This document shows, piece after piece, positions 23,699-35,679 of a stretch of 64,000 bases of DNA. The stretch is taken from assembly GCF_963576545.1 (NCBI RefSeq), contig NW_026870425.1, positions 372,001 to 436,000 of the forward strand, given 5' to 3'. Below the pieces are notes generated by a model. It was not told the DNA's origin, ran no database searches, and worked only from the letters and a program-made list of their open reading frames with translations. The position numbers were made by a program, and so were the translations under genes. The DNA comes from Limanda limanda. Lineage: Eukaryota > Chordata > Actinopteri > Pleuronectiformes > Pleuronectidae. How positions within the stretch are numbered: the first letter of the stretch is position 1; each line of letters opens with the position of its first letter.

Positions 23699-26262
23699 TG
23701 GGGGTAGAGCCTACTTGCAAGTCTCTCCGACCTTCACAAAAAACGTTATTCAAGAATATCTCTTTCTCCTATGTGCTTTCATCCCTAACCCTAACCCTTC
23801 CGAAAGTCGGAGAAGCTCAAGGATGGTACCGATCGATGCGCGTTACCCCATTTAGTGGGGGTAGAGCCTACTTGCAAGTCTCTCCGACCTTCACAAAAAA
23901 AGTTATTCAAGAATATCTCCTCAGATTTGGGGGAATTTCGTCGGTCGACCTCTTCCAAAGGTCGTACAAGCTCGGGGATGGTACCAATCGATCCGCAGGA
24001 CCCAAATTAGTCCAGATGCAACCACTTTTCAAGTCTCTCCGACCTTCACAAAAAAAGTTATTCAAGAATATCTCTTTCTCCTATGTGCTTTCATCCCTAA
24101 CCCTAACCCTAACCCTTCCGAAAGTCGGAGAAGCTCGGGGATGGTACCGATCGATGCGCGCTACCCCATTTAGTGGGGGTAGAGCCTACTTGCAAGTCTC
24201 TCCGACCTTCACAAAAAAAGTTATTCAAGAATATCTCCTCAGATTTGGGGGAATTTCGTCGGTCGACCTCTTCCGAAGGTCGTACAAGCTCGGGGATGGT
24301 ACCAATCGATCCGCAGGACCCAAATTAGTCCAGATGCAACCACTTTCCAAGTCTCTCCGACCTTCACAAAAAAAGTTATTCAAGAATATCTCTTTCTCCT
24401 ATGTGCTTTCATCCCTAACCCTAACCCTAACCCTTCCGAAAGTCGGAGAAGCTCAAGGATGGTACCGATCGATGCGCGCTACCCCATTTAGTGGGGGTAG
24501 AGCCTACTTGCAAGTCTCTCCGACCTTCACAAAAAAAGTTATTCAAGAATATCTCCTCAGATTTGGGGGAATTTCGTCGGTCGACCTCTTCCGAAGGTCG
24601 TACAAGCTCGGGGATGGTACCAATCGATCCGCAGGACCCAAATTAGTCCAGATGCAACCACTTTCCAAGTCTCTCCGACCTTCACAAAAAAAGTTATTCA
24701 AGAATATCTCTTTCTCCTATGTGCTTTCATCCCTAACCCTAACCCTAACCCTTCCGAAAGTCGGAGAAGCTCAAGGATGGTACCGATCGATGCGCGCTAC
24801 CCCATTTAGTGGGGGTAGAGCCTACTTGCAAGTCTCTCCGACCTTCACAAAAAAAGTTATTCAAGAATATCTCTTTCTCCTATGTGCCATCATCCCTAAC
24901 CCTAACCCTAACCCTTCCGAAAGTCGGAGAAGCTCGGGGATGGTACCGATCGATGCGCGCTACCCCATTTAGTGGGGGTAGAGCCTACTTGCAAGTCTCT
25001 CCGACCTTCACAAAAAAAGTTAGTCAAGAATATCTCTTTCTCCTATGTGCTTTCATCCCTAACCCTAACCCTAACCCTTCCGAAAGTCGGAGAAGCTCAA
25101 GGATGGTACCGATCGATGCGCGCTACCCCATTTAGTGGGGGTAGAGCCTACTTGCAAGTCTCTCCGACCTTCACAAAAAAAGTTATTCAAGAATATCTCT
25201 TTCTCCTATGTGCTTTCATCCCTAACCCTAACCCTAACCCTTCCGAAAGTCGGAGAAGCTCGGGGATGGTACCGATCGATGCGCGCTACCCCATTTAGTG
25301 GGGGTAAAGCCTACTTGCAAGTCTCTCCGACCTTCACAAAAAAAGTTATTCAAGAATATCTCTTTCTCCTATGTGCTTTCATCCCTAACCCTAACCCTAA
25401 CCCTTCCGAAAGTCGGAGAAGCTCGGGGATGGTACCGATCGATGCGCGCTACCCCATTTAGTGGGGGTAGAGCCTACTTGCAAGTCTCTCCGACCTTCAC
25501 AAAAAAAGTTATTCAAGAATATCTCTTTCTCCTATGTGCTTTCATCCCTAACCCTAACCCTAACCCTTCCGAAAGTCGGAGAAGCTCAAGGATGGTACCG
25601 ATCGATGCGCGCTACCCCATTTAGTGGGGGTAGAGCCTACTTGCAAGTCTCTCCGACCTTCACAAAAAAAGTTATTCAAGAATATCTCTTTCTCCTATGT
25701 GCTTTCATCCCTAACCCTAACCCTAACCCTTCCGAAAGTCGGAGAAGCTCAAGGATGGTACTGATCGATGCGCGCTACCCCATTTAGTGGGGGTAGAGCC
25801 TACTTGCAAGTCTCTCCGACCTTCACAAAAAAAGTTATTTAAGAATATCTCCTCAGATTTGGGGGAATTTCGTCGGTCGACCTCTTCCGAAGGTCGTACA
25901 AGCTCGGGGATGGTACCAATCGATCCGCAGGACCCAAATTAGTCCAGATGCAACCACTTTTCAAGTCTCTCCGACCTTCACAAAAAAAGTTATTCAAGAA
26001 TATCTCTTTCTCCTATGTGCTTTCATCCCTAACCCTAACCCTTCCGAAAGTCGGAGAAGCTCAAGGATGGTACCGATCGATGCGCGCTACCCCATTTAGT
26101 GGGGGTAGAGCCTACTTGCAAGTCTCTCCGACCTTCACAAAAAAAGTTATTCAAGAATATCTCTTTCTCCTATGTGCTTTCATCCCTAACCCTAACCCTA
26201 ACCCTTCCGAAAGGCGGAGAAGCTCAAGGATGGTACCGATAGATGCGCGCTACCCCATTTAG
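23699..26262 (+). repeat. 2,564-bp unit, first copy
   Basis: T2-S-T3-S-T3-S-T3x7-S-T2-T3*. Markers: GCCATCATC (near 24,893), GTTAGTCAAG (near 25,020), GGGGGTAAAGCC (near 25,305), GGTACTGAT (near 25,759) and GTTATTTAAG in the S ending at 25,942. Sister copies are at 30,723-33,286 and 35,680-38,243. Confidence 0.92.
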
Positions 26263-28655
26263 TGGGGGTAGAGCCTACTTGCAAGTCTCTCCGACCTTCA
26301 CAAAAAACGTTATTCAAGAATATCTCTTTCTCCTATGTGCTTTCATCCCTAACCCTAACCCTTCCGAAAGTCGGAGAAGCTCAAGGATAGTACCGATCGA
26401 TGCGCGTTACCCCATTTAGTGGGGGTAGAGCCTACTTGCAAGTCTCTCCGACCTTCACAAAAAATGTTATTCAAGAATATCTCCTCAGATTTGGGGGAAT
26501 TTCGTCGGTCGACCTCTTCCAAAGGTCGTACAAGCTCGGGGATGGTACCAATCGATCCGCAGGACCCAAATTAGTCCAGATGCAACCACTTTTCAAGTCT
26601 CTCCGACCTTCACAAAAAAAGTTATTCAAGAATATCTCTTTCTCCTATGTGCTTTCATCCCTAACCCTAACCCTAACCCTTCCGAAAGTCGGAGAAGCTC
26701 GGGGATGGTACCGATCGATGCGCGCTACCCCATTTAGTGGGGGTAGAGCCTACTTGCAAGTCTCTCCGACCTTCACAAAAAAAGTTATTCAAGAATATCT
26801 CCTCAGATTTGGGGGAATTTCGTCGGTCGACCTCTTCCGAAGGTCGTACAAGCTCGCGGATGGTACCAATCGATCCGCAGGACCCAAATTAGTCCAGATG
26901 CAACCACTTTCCAAGTCTCTCCGACCTTCACAAAAAAAGTTATTCAAGAATATCTCTTTCTCCTATGTGCTTTCATCCCTAACCCTAACCCTAACCCTTC
27001 CGAAAGTCGGAGAAGCTCAAGGATGGTACTGATCGATGCGCGCTACCCCATTTAGTGGGGGTAGAGCTTACTTGCAAGTCTCTCCGACCTTCACAAAAAA
27101 AGTTATTCAAGAATATCTCCTCAGATTTGGGGGAATTTCGTCGGTCGACCTCTTCCGAAGGTCGTACAAGCTCGGGGATGGTACCAATCGATCCGCAGGA
27201 CCCAAATTAGTCCAGATGCAACCACTTTCCAAGTCTCTCCGACCTTCACAAAAAAAGTTATTCAAGAATATCTCTTTCTCCTATGTGCTTTCATCCCTAA
27301 CCCTAACCCTAACCCTTCCGAAAGTCGGAGAAGCTCAAGGATGGTACCGATCGATGCGCGCTACCCCATTTAGTGGGGGTAGAGCCTACTTGCAAGTCTC
27401 TCCGACCTTCACAAAAAAAGTTATTCAAGAATATCTCCTCAGATTTGGGGGAATTTCGTCGGTCGACCTCTTCCGAAGGTCGTACAAGCTCGGGGATGGT
27501 ACCAATCGATCCGCAGGACCCAAATTAGTCCAGATGCAACCACTTTCCAAGTCTCTCCGACCTTCACAAAAAAAGTTATTCAAGAATATCTCTTTCTCCT
27601 ATGTGCTTTCATCCCTAACCCTAACCCTAACCCTTCCGAAAGTCGGAGAAGCTCAAGGATGGTACCGATCGATGCGCGCTACCCCATTTAGTGGGGGTAG
27701 AGCCTACTTGCAAGTCTCTCCGACCTTCACAAAAAAAGTTATTCAAGAATATCTCTTTCTCCTATGTGCCATCATCCCTAACCCTAACCCTAACCCTTCC
27801 GAAAGTCGGAGAAGCTCGGGGATGGTACCGATCGATGCGCGCTACCCCATTTAGTGGGGGTAGAGCCTACTTGCAAGTCTCTCCGACCTTCACAAAAAAA
27901 GTTAGTCAAGAATATCTCTTTCTCCTATGTGCTTTCATCCCTAACCCTAACCCTAACCCTTCCGAAAGTCGGAGAAGCTCAAGGATGGTACCGATCGATG
28001 CGCGCTACCCCATTTAGTGGGGGTAGAGCCTACTTGCAAGTCTCTCCGACCTTCACAAAAAAAGTTATTCAAGAATATCTCTTTCTCCTATGTGCTTTCA
28101 TCCCTAACCCTAACCCTAACCCTTCCGAAAGTCGGAGAAGCTCAAGGATGGTACCGATCGATGCGCGCTACCCCATTTAGTGGGGGTAGAGCCTACTTGC
28201 AAGTCTCTCCGACCTTCACAAAAAAAGTTATTTAAGAATATCTCCTCAGATTTGGGGGAATTTCGTCGGTCGACCTCTTCCGAAGGTCGTACAAGCTCGG
28301 GGATGGTACCAATCGATCCGCAGGACCCAAATTAGTCCAGATGCAACCACTTTTCAAGTCTCTCCGACCTTCACAAAAAAAGTTATTCAAGAATATCTCT
28401 TTCTCCTATGTGCTTTCATCCCTAACCCTAACCCTTCCGAAAGTCGGAGAAGCTCAAGGATGGTACCGATCGATGCGCGCTACCCCATTTAGTGGGGGTA
28501 GAGCCTACTTGCAAGTCTCTCCGACCTTCACAAAAAAAGTTATTCAAGAATATCTCTTTCTCCTATGTGCTTTCATCCCTAACCCTAACCCTAACCCTTC
28601 CGAAAGGCGGAGAAGCTCAAGGATGGTACCGATAGATGCGCGCTACCCCATTTAG
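26263..28655 (+). repeat. 2,393-bp unit, first copy
   Basis: T2-S-T3-S-T3-S-T3-S-T3x4-S-T2-T3*. Markers: GGATAGTACC (near 26,389), AATGTT core (near 26,464), GCTCGCGGATGG in the S ending at 26,892, GGTACTGAT near 27,027 and GAGCTTACTTG near 27,067. The same set recurs at 33,287-35,679 and 38,244-40,636. Confidence 0.92.
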
Positions 28656-30722
28656 TGGGGGTAGAGCCTACTTGCAAGTCTCTCCGACCTTCACAAAAAA
28701 CGTTATTCAAGAATATCTCTTTCTCCTATGTGCTTTCATCCCTAACCCTAACCCTTCCGAAAGTCGGAGAAGCTCAAGGATGGTACCGATCGATGCGCGT
28801 TACCCCATTTAGTGGGGGTAGAGCCTACTTGCAAGTCTCTCCGACCTTCACAAAAAAAGTTATTCAAGAATATCTCCTCAGATTTGGGGGAATTTCGTCG
28901 GTCGACCTCTTCCAAAGGTCGTACAAGCTCGGGGATGGTACCAATCGATCCGCAGGACCCAAATTAGTCCAGATGCAACCACTTTTCAAGTCTCTCCGAC
29001 CTTCACAAAAAAAGTTATTCAAGAATATCTCTTTCTCCTATGTGCTTTCATCCCTAACCCTAACCCTAACCCTTCCGAAAGTCGGAGAAGCTCGGGGATG
29101 GTACCGATCGATGCGCGCTACCCCATTTAGTGGGGGTAGAGCCTACTTGCAAGTCTCTCCGACCTTCACAAAAAAAGTTATTCAAGAATATCTCCTCAGA
29201 TTTGGGGGAATTTCGTCGGTCGACCTCTTCCGAAGGTCGTACAAGCTCGGGGATGGTACCAATCGATCCGCAGGACCCAAATTAGTCCAGATGCAACCAC
29301 TTTCCAAGTCTCTCCGACCTTCACAAAAAAAGTTATTCAAGAATATCTCTTTCTCCTATGTGCTTTCATCCCTAACCCTAACCCTAACCCTTCCGAAAGT
29401 CGGAGAAGCTCAAGGATGGTACCGATCGATGCGCGCTACCCCATTTAGTGGGGGTAGAGCCTACTTGCAAGTCTCTCCGACCTTCACAAAAAAAGTTATT
29501 CAAGAATATCTCCTCAGATTTGGGGGAATTTCGTCGGTCGACCTCTTCCGAAGGTCGTACAAGCTCGGGGATGGTACCAATCGATCCGCAGGACCCAAAT
29601 TAGTCCAGATGCAACCACTTTCCAAGTCTCTCCGACCTTCACAAAAAAAGTTATTCAAGAATATCTCTTTCTCCTATGTGCTTTCATCCCTAACCCTAAC
29701 CCTAACCCTTCCGAAAGTCGGAGAAGCTCAAGGATGGTACCGATCGATGCGCGCTACCCCATTTAGTGGGGGTAGAGCCTACTTGCAAGTCTCTCCGACC
29801 TTCACAAAAAAAGTTATTCAAGAATATCTCCTCAGATTTGGGGGAATTTCGTCGGTCGACCTCTTCCGAAGGTCGTACAAGCTCGGGGATGGTACCAATC
29901 GATCCGCAGGACCCAAATTAGTCCAGATGCAACCACTTTCCAAGTCTCTCCGACCTTCACAAAAAAAGTTATTCAAGAATATCTCTTTCTCCTATGTGCT
30001 TTCATCCCTAACCCTAACCCTAACCCTTCCGAAAGTCGGAGAAGCTCAAGGATGGTACCGATCGATGCGCGCTACCCCATTTAGTGGGGGTAGAGCCTAC
30101 TTGCAAGTCTCTCCGACCTTCACAAAAAAAGTTATTCAAGAATATCTCTTTCTCCTTTGTGCTTTCATCCCTAACCCTAACCCTAACCCTTCCGAAAGTC
30201 GGAGAAGCTCAAGGATGGTACCGATCGATGCGCGCTACCCCATTTAGTGGGGGTAGAGCCTACTTGCAAGTCTCTCCGACCTTCACAAAAAAAGTTATTA
30301 AAGAATATCTCCTCAGATTTGGGGGAATTTCGTCGGTCGACCTCTTCCGAAGGTCGTACAAGCTCGGGGATGGTACCAATCGATCCGCAGGACCCAAATT
30401 AGTCCAGATGCAACCACTTTCCAAGTCTCTCCGACCTTCACAAAAAAAGTTATTCAAGAATATCTCTTTCTCCTATGTGCTTTCATCCCTAACCCTAACC
30501 CTTCCGAAAGTCGGAGAAGCTCAAGGATGGTACCGATCGATGCGCGCTACCCCATTTAGTGGGGGTAGAGCCTACTTGCAAGTCTCTCCGACCTTCACAA
30601 AAAAAGTTATTCAAGAATATCTCTTTCTCCTATGTGCTTTCATCCCTAACCCTAACCCTAACCCTTCCGAAAGGCGGAGAAGCTCAAGGATGGTACCGAT
30701 AGATGCGCGCTACCCCATTTAG
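28656..30722 (+). repeat. 2,067-bp unit
   Basis: T2-S-T3-S-T3-S-T3-S-T3-T3-S-T2-T3*. This contains the longest S/T alternation of the window (four S-T3 dimers in a row), which creates the longest spurious reading frame. CCTTTGTG (near 30,157) and GTTATTAAAG (S ending 30,402) tie it to the 1,749-bp unit. Confidence 0.92.
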
Positions 30723-33286
30723 TGGGGGTAGAGCCTACTTGCAAGTCTCTCCGACCTTCACAAAAAACGTTATTCAAGAATATCTCTTTCTCCTATGTGC
30801 TTTCATCCCTAACCCTAACCCTTCCGAAAGTCGGAGAAGCTCAAGGATGGTACCGATCGATGCGCGTTACCCCATTTAGTGGGGGTAGAGCCTACTTGCA
30901 AGTCTCTCCGACCTTCACAAAAAAAGTTATTCAAGAATATCTCCTCAGATTTGGGGGAATTTCGTCGGTCGACCTCTTCCAAAGGTCGTACAAGCTCGGG
31001 GATGGTACCAATCGATCCGCAGGACCCAAATTAGTCCAGATGCAACCACTTTTCAAGTCTCTCCGACCTTCACAAAAAAAGTTATTCAAGAATATCTCTT
31101 TCTCCTATGTGCTTTCATCCCTAACCCTAACCCTAACCCTTCCGAAAGTCGGAGAAGCTCGGGGATGGTACCGATCGATGCGCGCTACCCCATTTAGTGG
31201 GGGTAGAGCCTACTTGCAAGTCTCTCCGACCTTCACAAAAAAAGTTATTCAAGAATATCTCCTCAGATTTGGGGGAATTTCGTCGGTCGACCTCTTCCGA
31301 AGGTCGTACAAGCTCGGGGATGGTACCAATCGATCCGCAGGACCCAAATTAGTCCAGATGCAACCACTTTCCAAGTCTCTCCGACCTTCACAAAAAAAGT
31401 TATTCAAGAATATCTCTTTCTCCTATGTGCTTTCATCCCTAACCCTAACCCTAACCCTTCCGAAAGTCGGAGAAGCTCAAGGATGGTACCGATCGATGCG
31501 CGCTACCCCATTTAGTGGGGGTAGAGCCTACTTGCAAGTCTCTCCGACCTTCACAAAAAAAGTTATTCAAGAATATCTCCTCAGATTTGGGGGAATTTCG
31601 TCGGTCGACCTCTTCCGAAGGTCGTACAAGCTCGGGGATGGTACCAATCGATCCGCAGGACCCAAATTAGTCCAGATGCAACCACTTTCCAAGTCTCTCC
31701 GACCTTCACAAAAAAAGTTATTCAAGAATATCTCTTTCTCCTATGTGCTTTCATCCCTAACCCTAACCCTAACCCTTCCGAAAGTCGGAGAAGCTCAAGG
31801 ATGGTACCGATCGATGCGCGCTACCCCATTTAGTGGGGGTAGAGCCTACTTGCAAGTCTCTCCGACCTTCACAAAAAAAGTTATTCAAGAATATCTCTTT
31901 CTCCTATGTGCCATCATCCCTAACCCTAACCCTAACCCTTCCGAAAGTCGGAGAAGCTCGGGGATGGTACCGATCGATGCGCGCTACCCCATTTAGTGGG
32001 GGTAGAGCCTACTTGCAAGTCTCTCCGACCTTCACAAAAAAAGTTAGTCAAGAATATCTCTTTCTCCTATGTGCTTTCATCCCTAACCCTAACCCTAACC
32101 CTTCCGAAAGTCGGAGAAGCTCAAGGATGGTACCGATCGATGCGCGCTACCCCATTTAGTGGGGGTAGAGCCTACTTGCAAGTCTCTCCGACCTTCACAA
32201 AAAAAGTTATTCAAGAATATCTCTTTCTCCTATGTGCTTTCATCCCTAACCCTAACCCTAACCCTTCCGAAAGTCGGAGAAGCTCGGGGATGGTACCGAT
32301 CGATGCGCGCTACCCCATTTAGTGGGGGTAAAGCCTACTTGCAAGTCTCTCCGACCTTCACAAAAAAAGTTATTCAAGAATATCTCTTTCTCCTATGTGC
32401 TTTCATCCCTAACCCTAACCCTAACCCTTCCGAAAGTCGGAGAAGCTCGGGGATGGTACCGATCGATGCGCGCTACCCCATTTAGTGGGGGTAGAGCCTA
32501 CTTGCAAGTCTCTCCGACCTTCACAAAAAAAGTTATTCAAGAATATCTCTTTCTCCTATGTGCTTTCATCCCTAACCCTAACCCTAACCCTTCCGAAAGT
32601 CGGAGAAGCTCAAGGATGGTACCGATCGATGCGCGCTACCCCATTTAGTGGGGGTAGAGCCTACTTGCAAGTCTCTCCGACCTTCACAAAAAAAGTTATT
32701 CAAGAATATCTCTTTCTCCTATGTGCTTTCATCCCTAACCCTAACCCTAACCCTTCCGAAAGTCGGAGAAGCTCAAGGATGGTACTGATCGATGCGCGCT
32801 ACCCCATTTAGTGGGGGTAGAGCCTACTTGCAAGTCTCTCCGACCTTCACAAAAAAAGTTATTTAAGAATATCTCCTCAGATTTGGGGGAATTTCGTCGG
32901 TCGACCTCTTCCGAAGGTCGTACAAGCTCGGGGATGGTACCAATCGATCCGCAGGACCCAAATTAGTCCAGATGCAACCACTTTTCAAGTCTCTCCGACC
33001 TTCACAAAAAAAGTTATTCAAGAATATCTCTTTCTCCTATGTGCTTTCATCCCTAACCCTAACCCTTCCGAAAGTCGGAGAAGCTCAAGGATGGTACCGA
33101 TCGATGCGCGCTACCCCATTTAGTGGGGGTAGAGCCTACTTGCAAGTCTCTCCGACCTTCACAAAAAAAGTTATTCAAGAATATCTCTTTCTCCTATGTG
33201 CTTTCATCCCTAACCCTAACCCTAACCCTTCCGAAAGGCGGAGAAGCTCAAGGATGGTACCGATAGATGCGCGCTACCCCATTTAG
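30723..33286 (+). repeat. 2,564-bp unit, second copy
   Basis: Same order and markers as 23,699-26,262, displaced by exactly 7,024 bp (GCCATCATC near 31,911, GGGGGTAAAGCC near 32,329, GGTACTGAT near 32,783). Confidence 0.92.
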
Positions 33287-35679
33287 TGGGGGTAGAGCCT
33301 ACTTGCAAGTCTCTCCGACCTTCACAAAAAACGTTATTCAAGAATATCTCTTTCTCCTATGTGCTTTCATCCCTAACCCTAACCCTTCCGAAAGTCGGAG
33401 AAGCTCAAGGATAGTACCGATCGATGCGCGTTACCCCATTTAGTGGGGGTAGAGCCTACTTGCAAGTCTCTCCGACCTTCACAAAAAATGTTATTCAAGA
33501 ATATCTCCTCAGATTTGGGGGAATTTCGTCGGTCGACCTCTTCCAAAGGTCGTACAAGCTCGGGGATGGTACCAATCGATCCGCAGGACCCAAATTAGTC
33601 CAGATGCAACCACTTTTCAAGTCTCTCCGACCTTCACAAAAAAAGTTATTCAAGAATATCTCTTTCTCCTATGTGCTTTCATCCCTAACCCTAACCCTAA
33701 CCCTTCCGAAAGTCGGAGAAGCTCGGGGATGGTACCGATCGATGCGCGCTACCCCATTTAGTGGGGGTAGAGCCTACTTGCAAGTCTCTCCGACCTTCAC
33801 AAAAAAAGTTATTCAAGAATATCTCCTCAGATTTGGGGGAATTTCGTCGGTCGACCTCTTCCGAAGGTCGTACAAGCTCGCGGATGGTACCAATCGATCC
33901 GCAGGACCCAAATTAGTCCAGATGCAACCACTTTCCAAGTCTCTCCGACCTTCACAAAAAAAGTTATTCAAGAATATCTCTTTCTCCTATGTGCTTTCAT
34001 CCCTAACCCTAACCCTAACCCTTCCGAAAGTCGGAGAAGCTCAAGGATGGTACTGATCGATGCGCGCTACCCCATTTAGTGGGGGTAGAGCTTACTTGCA
34101 AGTCTCTCCGACCTTCACAAAAAAAGTTATTCAAGAATATCTCCTCAGATTTGGGGGAATTTCGTCGGTCGACCTCTTCCGAAGGTCGTACAAGCTCGGG
34201 GATGGTACCAATCGATCCGCAGGACCCAAATTAGTCCAGATGCAACCACTTTCCAAGTCTCTCCGACCTTCACAAAAAAAGTTATTCAAGAATATCTCTT
34301 TCTCCTATGTGCTTTCATCCCTAACCCTAACCCTAACCCTTCCGAAAGTCGGAGAAGCTCAAGGATGGTACCGATCGATGCGCGCTACCCCATTTAGTGG
34401 GGGTAGAGCCTACTTGCAAGTCTCTCCGACCTTCACAAAAAAAGTTATTCAAGAATATCTCCTCAGATTTGGGGGAATTTCGTCGGTCGACCTCTTCCGA
34501 AGGTCGTACAAGCTCGGGGATGGTACCAATCGATCCGCAGGACCCAAATTAGTCCAGATGCAACCACTTTCCAAGTCTCTCCGACCTTCACAAAAAAAGT
34601 TATTCAAGAATATCTCTTTCTCCTATGTGCTTTCATCCCTAACCCTAACCCTAACCCTTCCGAAAGTCGGAGAAGCTCAAGGATGGTACCGATCGATGCG
34701 CGCTACCCCATTTAGTGGGGGTAGAGCCTACTTGCAAGTCTCTCCGACCTTCACAAAAAAAGTTATTCAAGAATATCTCTTTCTCCTATGTGCCATCATC
34801 CCTAACCCTAACCCTAACCCTTCCGAAAGTCGGAGAAGCTCGGGGATGGTACCGATCGATGCGCGCTACCCCATTTAGTGGGGGTAGAGCCTACTTGCAA
34901 GTCTCTCCGACCTTCACAAAAAAAGTTAGTCAAGAATATCTCTTTCTCCTATGTGCTTTCATCCCTAACCCTAACCCTAACCCTTCCGAAAGTCGGAGAA
35001 GCTCAAGGATGGTACCGATCGATGCGCGCTACCCCATTTAGTGGGGGTAGAGCCTACTTGCAAGTCTCTCCGACCTTCACAAAAAAAGTTATTCAAGAAT
35101 ATCTCTTTCTCCTATGTGCTTTCATCCCTAACCCTAACCCTAACCCTTCCGAAAGTCGGAGAAGCTCAAGGATGGTACCGATCGATGCGCGCTACCCCAT
35201 TTAGTGGGGGTAGAGCCTACTTGCAAGTCTCTCCGACCTTCACAAAAAAAGTTATTTAAGAATATCTCCTCAGATTTGGGGGAATTTCGTCGGTCGACCT
35301 CTTCCGAAGGTCGTACAAGCTCGGGGATGGTACCAATCGATCCGCAGGACCCAAATTAGTCCAGATGCAACCACTTTTCAAGTCTCTCCGACCTTCACAA
35401 AAAAAGTTATTCAAGAATATCTCTTTCTCCTATGTGCTTTCATCCCTAACCCTAACCCTTCCGAAAGTCGGAGAAGCTCAAGGATGGTACCGATCGATGC
35501 GCGCTACCCCATTTAGTGGGGGTAGAGCCTACTTGCAAGTCTCTCCGACCTTCACAAAAAAAGTTATTCAAGAATATCTCTTTCTCCTATGTGCTTTCAT
35601 CCCTAACCCTAACCCTAACCCTTCCGAAAGGCGGAGAAGCTCAAGGATGGTACCGATAGATGCGCGCTACCCCATTTAG
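33287..35679 (+). repeat. 2,393-bp unit, second copy
   Basis: Same order and markers as 26,263-28,655, displaced by 7,024 bp (AATGTT near 33,488, GCTCGCGGATGG near 33,883, GAGCTTACTTG near 34,090). Confidence 0.92.

Noticed and set aside
28655..30247. Longest open frame (530 codons on +) and similar 422-424-codon frames (for example 7697-8965, 8965-10239, 21949-23223)
   Set aside because: They start at GTG inside a monomer and stay open only because S+T3 (318 bp) and S+T2 (312 bp) are multiples of three; they close as soon as two T monomers are adjacent. The translation is a bare repeat of the satellite with no domain.
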